Assembly: GCF_900199545.1 (NCBI RefSeq)
Contig: NZ_LT962671.1
Location: 2,001,414-2,065,413, forward strand
Direction: 5' to 3'
Source of the DNA: Raoultibacter massiliensis
Lineage (GTDB): Bacteria; Actinomycetota; Coriobacteriia; Coriobacteriales; Eggerthellaceae
Length of the DNA: 64,000 bases
The notes under the pieces are model-generated. The model did no database searches, was not told the origin of the DNA, and saw only the letters and a list, made by a program, of their open reading frames with translations. Positions 35,502 through 44,436 of this stretch are shown here, one piece after another. Every line of letters starts with the position of its first letter. The stretch's first letter is position 1. Made by a program: the position numbers and the translations under genes.

Positions 35502-36653
35502 CTAGCGCCGCTTGAGGTTCGAGATGATACCCGCCTTCTTCGGCGGTTCAGGCAGTTCGATCATGCGCGGCTCGAAGTCGAACAGCTCCTCGGTCGAAAC
35601 CACGTCGGAAACCGTAATGCACGATTTGAGACAGATATCCTCGCACATGCGGCACTGCACGCAATCAGCCGCCGAGAACTCGAGGTAGCGCGTTTTTCCA
35701 TCCTCGGCCTCGAACTCGCTCTTCTTGAGCGCTCCGGTCGGGCAGAACGTCGTGCACATGAAGCACGACGAGCATTTTTTGTCGTCTATCTCGACATTGC
35801 CCCAGAGCCGCGTTTCGATCTCGGGAACGATCGGCATACCGATAGAATCCATCGAATCGAGCACGCGCATGCGCCGCACGGCGTTGAACTGCGGAAGCGA
35901 TCCCTTATCTGACATCTTGAGCCGATCGCGCAGCGAGGGCGCCTTCTTCTCGAGCTCTTTCTTGAGCGCCGTGACCGCGGCTTTTTCGGCCGCATCCTTC
36001 GCCACATCCTTCGCCTGCGTGAAAAACCCCCTCCGCGATACGCCGAACAACCCCGTCGTCTCCTCGACGAGAAGCTCTTCGGGGTATTCCGACATGCGCT
36101 CCACGCGAAGCTCGATGCCCTCGGCCTCGAGCAGCCCGTTGACAGAAGCGACCGTCGCGTCGATGCCGGGATTGCATGCGCGGTATTTGCAGGTTTTGCA
36201 AGTGCCATCCACAAGCACGAGGCGCGAAACCCCGCACGAGGCAAGCTTCATGAGCACGCTCTCCTCCATGCGCGCCAAACAGGGCACCTCGGCAAACCGA
36301 TCGGGATCGGCCTTGCGCTTGGACGCGGCGCGAGCACACGAAAACACCGCCATGCCATCGGCAAGCACGCAGGCTTGCGTGATCGCCGTAGCCAGGTCCT
36401 CGTCAAGCGGCCTCATCGGAATGAGCGCTTCGGTCGGACAGACCACCGTGCAGGCTCCGCATGAAACGCAGGCGCGCGCATGGTAGGTCAGGCGGTTATT
36501 GCCGACTTCGAGCGCCCCCGCCTGGCATGCCTCGACGCACTTGCGGCACTTCGCGTTGCGGTTGCGCACCACAACGCACCGCTCTTCAGCCGCGAACACC
36601 GCCTTGCTTTCAAGCGATTCGGCTATTTCTACGATATCGTTCAGATTGGGCAT
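35502..36653 (-). CDS. Multi-cluster 4Fe-4S ferredoxin-like protein
   Basis: A 383-aa protein with two ferredoxin domains: CRKCVEAC and CVSCGACTVVCP near residues 36-72, CSSCFMCTTFCP near 305 and CVQCRMCEDIC near 345. The middle part, with CARAASKR, VPCLARMEESVL and VDGTCKTCKYRAC, resembles the MvhD/hydrogenase iron-sulfur subunit pattern of scattered Cys. There is no signal peptide, so it is cytosolic. Start at 36653, 7 bp after the MobB-MobA stop. Linkage to molybdenum cofactor genes suggests electron transfer to or from a molybdoenzyme; its partner is not in this window. Confidence 0.82.
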   Translation of the reverse strand: MPNLNDIVEIAESLESKAVFAAEERCVVVRNRNAKCRKCVEACQAGALEVGNNRLTYHARACVSCGACTVVCPTEALIPMRPLDEDLATAITQACVLADGMAVFSCARAASKRKADPDRFAEVPCLARMEESVLMKLASCGVSRLVLVDGTCKTCKYRACNPGIDATVASVNGLLEAEGIELRVERMSEYPEELLVEETTGLFGVSRRGFFTQAKDVAKDAAEKAAVTALKKELEKKAPSLRDRLKMSDKGSLPQFNAVRRMRVLDSMDSIGMPIVPEIETRLWGNVEIDDKKCSSCFMCTTFCPTGALKKSEFEAEDGKTRYLEFSAADCVQCRMCEDICLKSCITVSDVVSTEELFDFEPRMIELPEPPKKAGIISNLKRR

Positions 36654-36660
36654 GCAGACT

Positions 36661-38001
36661 CTATTCCTTTTCCGAGAGCGTCGCCTCAACGGCGGCAAGC
36701 TCTTCGGGCGTGTTGACGTTCACGAAGCAGCCTCCCATAGGCTCGACTTCCAAAACCTTCGACTGCGGAAGCTCCTGCACGTTCACGTCGTCGAAGAAAG
36801 ATTGAGCACGACGGTCGCCGCGCGAGAGGGCTTTGCGCACGGCGGGCAAACATCCCATGCGGTTGTACATGGCATGGAACGGCTCGTAGCCGTGCTTGTT
36901 CGCAGGAACCACCACGTCGGCTCCGGTGCGCTTCATCTCCAGCGCTTCGGCAACGACAAGCGCGGCAGAAGCGAACACCATATCGCAAGCCACGATGGCA
37001 ACATAGGGGTTGCGCGCTGCCTGCAAAGCCGTGTAGAGGCCGGGCAGCGCACCGCGATAGTCGGCTGCATCGCATACGAGCTGAATGCGCAGATCGGGAA
37101 ACTCGCTATGGAGAAACACCAGATTGTCGGGCTCGTTCGTAGTGATGATCAGATCGTCGGCTACGGGTCCCAGCCGCTCGACCAAACGGCAGATCAGCGG
37201 ACGACCCAAAAACGGGACCGTCGCCTTGCTGCGGCCCATGCGGCGGCTTTCGCCACCAGCCTGGATGACAACGGTCAGTCGGGGCCGAACATAGGTCATC
37301 TCGATGAATTCGGCCAAACCCGCAACATCGTCGAGGGCGAAGGCGGGAATGCCATAGATTTTCGCAGCCTCCGCGGCATCGGGGATATCGGTTACGATGG
37401 CCTCCGTACCGGCCATCGGCAGCTTGTTGGATATGTCATCGTAGTCCGGCGCCTGGGTCGGAAAATGCTCCGTAACGGGGTTGTCGCCCTCGCCGTGCAT
37501 GGGAATCTCGTCGCCGTCGTGCTCGTCGACCGGCACCATACCGCGCGTCATCTGCGTGAAATCGGTGCCGAGCGGCCAGCCGAGACGTGCGCCCTCGGCG
37601 AACACCTGGGCTACGCGCGCATCGGCATCGTTGCCCGAGCGCATGATCTCGATGGTGGGAAGGCCGCTTTTGCGGTACCCCTCGACAATGACGATATCGT
37701 GACCGGGCATGGTGCGCAGGATCTCGTCGCACTCCACCTCGCCTTCGACGGTCTTGATGCGCGCCATTTGGCCGGGAGCCGCGATGACCGTCTCGGAAGC
37801 ACCGGCAGCTCGATGGCGATAGGAATCCTTGCCCGGATAATCGATGTCGAAGCCGACGTGGCTGTGGTGCTTCACGCTGCCCACGTCATGCCCGCGCGCG
37901 ACGAGCTCGGCGATAACCCGCTCGATGAGCGTGGTCTTTCCGGAATTGTGCCGCCCTACGATCGATACGGCGGGACTCGGTACCTCTACAGCCATGGCCA
38001 T
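36661..38001 (-). CDS. MobB-MobA fusion: molybdopterin-guanine dinucleotide biosynthesis protein
   Basis: A 446-aa two-domain protein. The N-terminal third is MobB: Walker A GRHNSGKTTLIERV, then KHHSHVGFDIDYPGKD and IVEGYRKSGLP. After a roughly 100-residue acidic linker, the last 190 residues are MobA: VIQAGGESRRMGRSKA (GTP-binding signature), ACDMVFAS (catalytic metal Asp), ending EPMGGCFVNVNTPEEL. It would attach GMP to molybdopterin for DMSO-reductase-type enzymes. The ATG at 38001 follows GAGGA; a second ATG is two codons on. Upstream of the ferredoxin gene. Confidence 0.9.
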   Translation of the reverse strand: MAMAVEVPSPAVSIVGRHNSGKTTLIERVIAELVARGHDVGSVKHHSHVGFDIDYPGKDSYRHRAAGASETVIAAPGQMARIKTVEGEVECDEILRTMPGHDIVIVEGYRKSGLPTIEIMRSGNDADARVAQVFAEGARLGWPLGTDFTQMTRGMVPVDEHDGDEIPMHGEGDNPVTEHFPTQAPDYDDISNKLPMAGTEAIVTDIPDAAEAAKIYGIPAFALDDVAGLAEFIEMTYVRPRLTVVIQAGGESRRMGRSKATVPFLGRPLICRLVERLGPVADDLIITTNEPDNLVFLHSEFPDLRIQLVCDAADYRGALPGLYTALQAARNPYVAIVACDMVFASAALVVAEALEMKRTGADVVVPANKHGYEPFHAMYNRMGCLPAVRKALSRGDRRAQSFFDDVNVQELPQSKVLEVEPMGGCFVNVNTPEELAAVEATLSEKE

Positions 38002-38098
38002 GCCTTCCTCTTCGTTCAGGGAGAGTATACCATTGCGAGCCCGGCAGAGAACCCTTTTGCAAGAGCGGCGCAGCGTGTTTTCGAACACAGCGTGCCGC

Positions 38099-40521
38099 TC
38101 AGTCTCGAAACCGCTTTCTCAGATAGGACGCGCCTGCCACGAGGGCGATCAGCACGCCGGCGCCGAGCGCGAACGCCAGAGCCGGAAACTCGTCTTCGAC
38201 ACCGGTTACCGGAGGGTTTCGATACTCGTTTGCAAACGTGAACGCATGCCGTATCGGGAAGGAACCGTCAGCAGGAACCCCCGCGATCTTCCCGCTCCAG
38301 ATTGAGCCCTCCTCTGCCGGCCTGCTGTCAAGCCGGTGGGAGATGGTGTAGTTGCTTGAAAGCGAGGACACGTCCTCCTCTATCGTAACCGTCGAATCGT
38401 CGTAAAACGTGAACACGCCCGATGACTGCCCGCCGTCGAGCGTGTAGGTTTGCGAGCTGATAAGCGCAGGCGGTTGCCCCTCGGCCGTCCACACTTCGTG
38501 CGACGACACCGTGACGGTATACTTCTTCGTCTTGTCGACGAAGTCGCCGGCCACCTGGCTGGTAACGACGATCTCCTTCTGCCACAAGGCGCTGTACACC
38601 CGCTCGGGGTAGGTATCGGACTTGAAATCCCAACTGTACAGCTCGATGCCGTCGCCGGGCTCAAGCGCCGTGAACCATCCCGCCCCCGCCACCGGCGCAT
38701 ACACTTCGGCGTTCGCCCAGAGCGCGAACTTCGAGCCTTCTTTCTCGAAGGTGAACTTCGGGTTCGGGTTGTCGAGCATCGTGTATACCTTCGCACCAGA
38801 CTCGTTCAGATACGAAAAGGGTATTTCGGTATGGACCGAGTAGGCGTCGGACGTGTTCGTTGCGCCGTTCGGCTTGTAGGTCACCTTGTAGCTGAAGTAG
38901 CTGATGTCGTAGTTGTTGAGCGGCGACATCCTGCCATCGAAATCGCCGCCGGAAACCGATATCGCCCCCGCAATCGTGCAGGGGTAGACGCCCCGATCAT
39001 CGATGACGGCGTCGGCGGGAACGCGGTAGAAGCGCGCCGTGTTGCCCGAGAACGATACCGTTGCATCCGTTGAAAGACCACTGTAGTTGGTAGTGAAGAC
39101 AGCTCCGCCGTAGTACGTGGCGGCGTTGTTCGAAAGCGTCGCGTTCGCGATGCTGGCACTCGCCGTCGGCTGCAGGTAGATCGCACCGCCCATGCCCGCA
39201 TCGCCGTTATCGGAGTTGCCGTTGATGCCGGCAGAGCAACCGGCGATAGAGGCTCCACCCGACATCTTCAAGCCGGCAAAGCCGCCGAGGTAGATGCCCC
39301 CGCCGTTTCCGCCCCATCCGCCGTATCCGGAATGGCTGTTGGAAATCGAGCCTGAGAGTTCGATTTTCGCATCGCCCGCAAAGATGCCCCCGCCATGAGG
39401 CGCCTTGCCGCCGTCGATTCGAGAGCCGGAAGCCACGACAACGGTACTGCCGCTCCAGTCGGCGAATATCCCCCGCCGTAGTTTGCCGCGCTGGTATCGA
39501 GGACGGAGCTTCCCGGAGAGCTGTCTAACGTGACCTTGCCGTTCTGCACCCCAATGCCGCCGCCGTTTCCACCGGAGGTGCAGTTGGCTACAGTGCTGGC
39601 AAGAGAGCCGCCCAAACGCGTCGTGCCGCCGAAAGCCCAGATGCCTCCGCCGTTCTGCGCGGCCGTAGCGTAGCTGATGGTGGCACCGATCAGGTTCAGC
39701 GCGGTGTTCTGCGCCCAGATGCCTCCGCCAGCCGAAGCCTTGCTGGCACTGTTGGTGATCGTCGAATTAGTCAAGGTAACGGTTGATCCGTCCGCACGGA
39801 TGGACCCGCCTTCGGCATTGCTGGCGCAATTTTTAACCGTGACGTTCGTCAAGCTGAGCGTTGCGCCGTCAGCGGTGTAAATGCCCCCCGCGTTGCCCTT
39901 TGCCCCCGTGCCGTCTAAGACGAGATTGGCAATGGTCAGGCTTCCCGCTTCGTTGACGCCGAAGTGGCGGCCAACGCTTGAATCGGAGGGCGTGGCGTTG
40001 AAGGGACTTGCGTTGCTCAAGGACAGGGTAACGCCGGGCGCGCTGGTGATGCTGACGGTCCGCCCCGAAATCCACAAGGTGTTTTCGAGTACGATGTTTT
40101 TGGTCACGGTAATGTCTACGGTGGTGGCGGAGTAGATGGCGTTCACCAGTTCTTGGTAGGTTCCCACCGATACGGCGGCAAGCGGTATGATATCGCCCTG
40201 GGGAACCGCCTCGGGTTCTTCAGGCGTCTCAGGCGTCTCGGGCACCTCAGGCACCTCAGACATCTCAGGGTCGATTTCGGGGTCGGCGCCTTCCGACTCA
40301 TCACCAACGGGAGCCGCCGTTTCGCCCTCGGGATCCAACGGTTCGCCGGCTTCTCCTTGGCCGCTTGCCGTTTGAGCCGCAAAAGAGCCGATCGCCATCG
40401 GCGAAGCCGCCGAATTCTCCGCCACACCCGTGAAGGGAACGCTCAGCGTCAGAAGGCACGCGGAGAGCACGACCGCCAAAAACCGCACTGCCGCTTTCCT
40501 AATGTTGCACGCTGTCGCCAT
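38099..40521 (-). pseudogene. Large cell-wall adhesin/pilus tip protein, broken by a 1-nt frameshift at a homopolymer
   Basis: Two overlapping frames belong to one gene. Frame 1 (40521 to about 39470) has a signal peptide, a Pro/Glu-rich linker and right-handed beta-helix repeats rich in GGGI and NxS words. Frame 2 (39470 to 38099) continues the repeats without a break, then has a pilin-like domain, PPVTG, a membrane helix and RKRFRD. They would join at YGGG-IFADWSGS if the G5 run (C5 at 39469-39473) had six G. The sum with one added base is exactly 808 codons (807 aa). It could be a true pseudogene, a phase-variable gene or a sequencing error. It ends the pilus operon and overlaps the minor pilin gene by 23 bp. 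ATG 40521 has GAGGTGAG upstream. Confidence 0.8.
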
Positions 40522-41233
40522 GGCCCTCACCTCGCTTTCTCCTGCGATGGACTTCCGATGCCGCCACCGCTGCCGCCGCCAGCAATAAAAGCAACAGCAA
40601 CGAAGCGGCGACGATCTGGTCTCCCGTTTTCGGCGCGAACGATCCGATTCCGATTGAGCCGATCGGGTCGCCCGGGCTCGCCGAGCCTTCCGGACCGATC
40701 GGATCAGCCGGGTCGACCGGTGCCGCCGGTGCAGTGTGCGCGAAACGAAGGGATGCGGTCTTGTACCCGTCGGCGTCTTTGAAGATCGGCTGCATCTCGA
40801 CGCCGATGATCCCGTGATCGACGACGTGAACCGCTATCGTATAGCGATTCGCGTCGAGTTCGACGCCCGAAGCCCCGCCTGCAGCCGAGATCGCGTCAAG
40901 CGCATACGTGTAAGTGCCCGTTGACTGAAACCGAATCGCAGGAAGAACCAGCGTCTGGTCGTTCGTTAGCGAAAACCCGTATGCCGGCGACGAGTCGGGC
41001 ATGGGCGAGCCCGGATCGTCCGCACGGAGCTCATAGCGCACCGTTACGTCTGCATCGGCTGCGCGCCCCCTCACCTCCTGGGACACCGTCAGCTCGAGCG
41101 CTCCCGTTCGATCGGCATCGGCAAACGAGTGTGGCGGAAAGCCCAGCAGCGCCACCGCGACGACGACGCACGACGCCGCAAGCGCAGCGATGCGCTTCCT
41201 GCCGTGTTGCCTATGGACGCCGAACCGCATCAT
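40499..41233 (-). CDS. Minor pilin with FctA/Spy0128-type domain and wall-sorting tail
   Basis: A 244-aa surface protein: signal peptide over the first 35 residues (ending HSFADA), then a domain with TGALELTVSQEVRG, GFSLTNDQTLVLP and YTYALDAISAAGG / YTIAVHVVD that follows the streptococcal pilin isopeptide-linkage pattern. The tail APKTG, a membrane helix and RRRKRG is a sortase signal. The start ATG at 41233 overlaps the sortase stop as ATGA, so it is translationally coupled. It is the likely second substrate of the adjacent sortase. Confidence 0.82.
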   Translation of the reverse strand: MMRFGVHRQHGRKRIAALAASCVVVAVALLGFPPHSFADADRTGALELTVSQEVRGRAADADVTVRYELRADDPGSPMPDSSPAYGFSLTNDQTLVLPAIRFQSTGTYTYALDAISAAGGASGVELDANRYTIAVHVVDHGIIGVEMQPIFKDADGYKTASLRFAHTAPAAPVDPADPIGPEGSASPGDPIGSIGIGSFAPKTGDQIVAASLLLLLLLAAAAVAASEVHRRRKRGEGHGDSVQH

Positions 41234-42150
41234 GGAGCCGTAATTGCATCCTTCCTTCTTTTGAGCACGTATACCAGTACCGAGGCAAGCACTATCACGA
41301 TCAGGGAGACGACGACCAGCGAAACGTTGCTTAGCGCATCGATCCTTGCGAGCCCGCTTTGGTCCGCCCGCTCGGTTCCGAACGTGTTTTCGAACCGCTC
41401 GTCTGTCAGCTTGCCGACGATCACGTGCCTTCCGTTCGTCGGCTCCGACGCGCACGTGCTCAAAAGCACGATCCTGTCGCTCGCCGACACATCCACATCG
41501 CGGGATGCGACCGCAATCGAATCGAGGTAGTCCACATACGCCTGCGCTTCGGCCTCGCCCGCGATTGCCGGATCGTACAGTTTCCAATCATAGGCGTCGC
41601 CCATGACGTAGGCGAAGAATTCGACGCCGTAATAGGTGTCGGTAACCGCCGTGTACAGCTCGCCGTAGGCATGTTCTTCCAAGTACTCGGTTGCACCGAA
41701 CTTGTCGATGTCGCCGAACATGGCGCTTTCCGCCATGTGGTGCCCGTAGATGATGCTGTTGAAATCGGTAAACGCCCGATCGTTCTTCGCGTCGAGGAAA
41801 ATGCTCCCCGCAAGCGACGGCTTGTTGCGCACGTCGGTGCTCACGTACTTGTAGTTGTTCTCGCCTTGGGCGATCGGGTAGTCGATGCCCGTTCCGTATA
41901 CGCTCACCCATCCGAACACTTCGTCGTTTTCGCTGACGAGCCCGGCAAATGACTCTTCTTCGCTCGGCCGGTACTGCTCGAAGCTCGACGCACTCGCGGT
42001 CTGCACCGTCTGCCTGTTGTCGTATACGATGTAGACGCTGAAGAGCAAGACGATGACGAGCGCGACCAGCAAGACGTTGTCCACGATCTTGTCCAGAGTG
42101 CGGATGGCCTTAAGGCCGATCGCGCTGCTTGTATCGTTTTTACTGCTCAT
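41230..42150 (-). CDS. srtB: Class B sortase (pilus-associated)
   Basis: A 306-aa membrane transpeptidase: N-terminal helix at 26-44, catalytic domain with His137 (YGHHM), Cys233 (LLSTCASEP) and Arg241, then a second helix at 275-295 and a KRRK tail. The order and the TxxTC-like motif fit class B. Pili of Gram-positive bacteria can be assembled by class B sortases when no class C enzyme is present. It lies between the major and minor pilin genes in the operon lepB-pilin-sortase-pilin-adhesin. Confidence 0.93.
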   Translation of the reverse strand: MSSKNDTSSAIGLKAIRTLDKIVDNVLLVALVIVLLFSVYIVYDNRQTVQTASASSFEQYRPSEEESFAGLVSENDEVFGWVSVYGTGIDYPIAQGENNYKYVSTDVRNKPSLAGSIFLDAKNDRAFTDFNSIIYGHHMAESAMFGDIDKFGATEYLEEHAYGELYTAVTDTYYGVEFFAYVMGDAYDWKLYDPAIAGEAEAQAYVDYLDSIAVASRDVDVSASDRIVLLSTCASEPTNGRHVIVGKLTDERFENTFGTERADQSGLARIDALSNVSLVVVSLIVIVLASVLVYVLKRRKDAITAP

Positions 42151-42198
42151 AGCGTTCTGTTTCGCTTTCCGACGATCGCTCGGACGGATTTTTGGCGG

Positions 42199-43416
42199 TT
42201 AGTCTTCTTCGTTCGCACGACGGACGCGGCTGACCAAGAAGAACGCCAAGCCTCCGATAGCCGCTGCGCCGATGAGGATGAACGGCAGGTTCTCGGTGAC
42301 AAGTCCGGTAATCTCGATCGCACGGTACGTACCCGTCACGGCGGTGACGTTCGGCTTCTCGCCGGTGCCGGTGGTGGCAACAAGGTTGGTCGAAACAGGG
42401 CGGGAGTCGCCAACGGTTACGCTGCCGCTTTCAACCGTCACGTTGCTCGCTCCCGTACCGCCCTCGGTAACGCTCGCCGTAAGCCGGTAGTTCGGGTTCT
42501 GCGCCTCGGTCACGGTGTAGACGGTGCCGGCGGGAAGGCCGGAGAAGTTGATCGCATCTTCGTGCTTGAGGTCCATCGTCACCGTCTTGGTGGTAGCACC
42601 CGGACCTATGGGCTCCACCGTCGCACCGCTGTCGGCCGGATCGCCGTTTTTGATGTAGCGGATCTCGGAATTCGCCGGAGTGTTCGAGGGGGTCGTGATC
42701 GTTACGGTGTATCCGAACGAGAGCGTCCTATCCGCGAAATCGCCGTCGGTGGTTTTCTGAACCGACAGCGTGGTCGTCGGCGTATAGCTGTTAACGAAGA
42801 TAAAGCCGTTGTCGTCGCCGGGCTCGGGATCGACCTTCTTGTTGTCGTCGCCGATATCCGATGTCAGGATGACGGTCACTGCATACACCTCGAGGGTGGA
42901 TGCGCCGTTTTTCACGTATACGTTCATCGTGTAGTTTTCGCCCGAGCTGGTCACTCCCAATGCGCTTACCGCCTTCTCGGTCACCTGGTAGGTGTACACG
43001 CCGGCATGCGGAAACGCAGTTGCAGCGGGGATGTTGGCGGACGTCTGCTTCATCATGCTATCGCCGGTGGTGTTTTTCATCCCGGCGAAGTTGACCGCAG
43101 CGGTCGACCACGAGCGCACCGAATCGTACGCAGCGTTGGTCGAAACCTCGCTATCGGCATGATCGGACACGCTTTTCAGCGCCACATCGAACGCGAATCC
43201 CGCATCCGGCGCCTCGACGTTAGGAGCGATCATCAGCTTTTTGGTTATGGTCGCCCCGGAGCCGAACACCCCCGTGATCGTCTCGCTTGAGCTGCCGCCG
43301 TCTTTCGGGATATCGGCCGCAAACGCGCTCGATACGCCGCCGAGCAGCAGCCCGAGCGACAGCAGGGCCGCCATCGCGATAGCGATTACCCCGTTCTTCT
43401 TTCTTGCAGTTTCCAT
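42199..43416 (-). CDS. Major pilin/backbone subunit with FctA-type domains
   Basis: A 405-aa surface protein. Signal peptide ends SSAFA; then an FctA/Spy0128-like domain (TITKKLMIAPNVEAPDAGF, GVYTYQVTEKA, YTMNVYVKN), a Cna-B-like domain (TTTLSVQKTTDGDFADRTLSF, GLPAGTVYTVTEA) and a tail TENLPFILIG with membrane helix and RRANEED. Lysines at domain starts and Glu in the VTE words suggest internal isopeptide bonds. The sorting motif is not canonical LPXTG. ATG 43416 has AAGGTGA upstream. Directly downstream of the signal-peptidase-like gene. Confidence 0.88.
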   Translation of the reverse strand: METARKKNGVIAIAMAALLSLGLLLGGVSSAFAADIPKDGGSSSETITGVFGSGATITKKLMIAPNVEAPDAGFAFDVALKSVSDHADSEVSTNAAYDSVRSWSTAAVNFAGMKNTTGDSMMKQTSANIPAATAFPHAGVYTYQVTEKAVSALGVTSSGENYTMNVYVKNGASTLEVYAVTVILTSDIGDDNKKVDPEPGDDNGFIFVNSYTPTTTLSVQKTTDGDFADRTLSFGYTVTITTPSNTPANSEIRYIKNGDPADSGATVEPIGPGATTKTVTMDLKHEDAINFSGLPAGTVYTVTEAQNPNYRLTASVTEGGTGASNVTVESGSVTVGDSRPVSTNLVATTGTGEKPNVTAVTGTYRAIEITGLVTENLPFILIGAAAIGGLAFFLVSRVRRANEED

Positions 43417-43430
43417 GCCTTCACCTTTCC

Positions 43431-43994
43431 TCATAGATTTTTCGTTCTTCCAACGAATATGGCTTTACCGGCAATGATGCTTGTATCGACCGGACCGTAC
43501 ATGCGACTATCGAGAGACTCGAGACGGTTATCGCCCAAGACGAACACCTCGTTTTCCTTGAGGGTAAGGGGAAGCGTCACTCCCCCTTCGTAAAGCAGCG
43601 TGTCCGTGTGGACGTTCTGCTCCTGCTGGAGGGCGCCGTTGACCACCAGGCCATCGCTTGTGATGTCGACGGTATCTCCCGCCACGGCGACGACGCGGCG
43701 CAGCTGGGCATCGCCTTCGTAGTCGATGACGACGACGTCGCTTGAAACGAAGGAATCATCGAAACGGGAGAACAGAGCCAGATCGCCCCCCTTGAAAGAC
43801 GGAGCCATCGAGTTGTCCTCCGCCTTCTCTATACCGAACGCGAAGGTGAACGCCAGCGCGAACAGCAGAACCACAACGGCGATTTTGATCACCAGATACA
43901 AGATCTCCAGCAAGAGCTTGTTGGGCTTTTTGCTCGTCTCGGCCACCGCCACCCTATCTATCGCTTCCACGATGCCCGCAACCACCGTTTGCAA
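43431..43994 (-). CDS. Signal peptidase I-like protein of the pilus operon, catalytic Lys replaced by Arg
   Basis: A 187-aa protein with one membrane helix at 31-55. The box with the nucleophile is NSMAPSF (Ser62). In the box where type I signal peptidases have Lys before RV-GxPGD, this protein has LRRVVAVAGD with Arg99 at the Lys position. The C-terminal box LGDNRLESLDSR is intact. In streptococcal pilus islands a LepA/SipA homologue lacking catalytic residues acts as an assembly factor; this may be similar. The TTG start at 43994 follows AGGTG. First gene of the pilus operon. Confidence 0.85.
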   Translation of the reverse strand: MQTVVAGIVEAIDRVAVAETSKKPNKLLLEILYLVIKIAVVVLLFALAFTFAFGIEKAEDNSMAPSFKGGDLALFSRFDDSFVSSDVVVIDYEGDAQLRRVVAVAGDTVDITSDGLVVNGALQQEQNVHTDTLLYEGGVTLPLTLKENEVFVLGDNRLESLDSRMYGPVDTSIIAGKAIFVGRTKNL

Positions 43995-44203
43995 AGGGGC
44001 ACCTGCATAATTAATAAACTTATTACCTATTCAAGGTCACTCAGTGTACTCGAATTCGGTATTTTATTACATAGTGGATCGGCCGACTCCACAAATCCTA
44101 CTGTAGCGGTGATAATTGTAGATATATTCCCAGTTCAGAGTCTTAGCGTTATTGAAGTTCTTATGAATTATCTGTGAGGGGAAGGCTTTGCGTTGCAGAA
44201 AGG
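43995..44203. other. AT-rich promoter region upstream of the pilus operon
   Basis: Distinctly richer in A and T than its surroundings, with no credible gene on either strand. On the minus strand TTGTGG-17 bp-TGTAAT (about 44060-44090) and TTGAAT near 44030 are possible promoter elements. The base shift is consistent with the pilus operon being acquired. Confidence 0.4.
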
Positions 44204-44235
44204 CGAAGGCGGATCGGGATGTCGATCCGCCTTCG
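44204..44235. terminator. 13-bp perfect stem-loop in the gap between pilus and adenine deaminase genes
   Basis: CGAAGGCGGATCG / CGATCCGCCTTCG around 6 nt. The minus strand reads CCTTTCTGC after it. It probably ends read-through from the deaminase gene toward the pilus operon. Confidence 0.55.
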
Positions 44236-44389
44236 TTCAGTATGCAGCGCGGTTGTTTCGCAGAAGCCCCCGCACGCGCCTTATCGTGCGCTTACGGAAG
44301 CGCACTCGTCTGAAGCAGGCCCCGCAGGGTCTTGCTCGCAAAGGAAGGACGTCTCGCATAGGGACAGAGTTGCTCTTTCGATCGGGCTC

Positions 44390-44436
44390 CTCGGCTTGCG
44401 CGGGCGCCCCGGGGCGCCCGCGCACGGCAGCCGAGC
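44390..44436 (-). terminator. Very stable palindromic hairpin at the end of the adenine deaminase gene
   Basis: TGCGCGGGCGCCCC (44397-44410) is followed without a loop by its exact mirror to 44424; an outer pair CTCGGCT / AGCCGAG extends it. It starts right at the stop codon. No T-run. Likely a terminator or 3'-end protector. Confidence 0.6.

Noticed and set aside
44237..44425. 62-codon minus-strand frame after the deaminase gene
   Set aside because: Contained in terminator hairpins, no ribosome site or domain.
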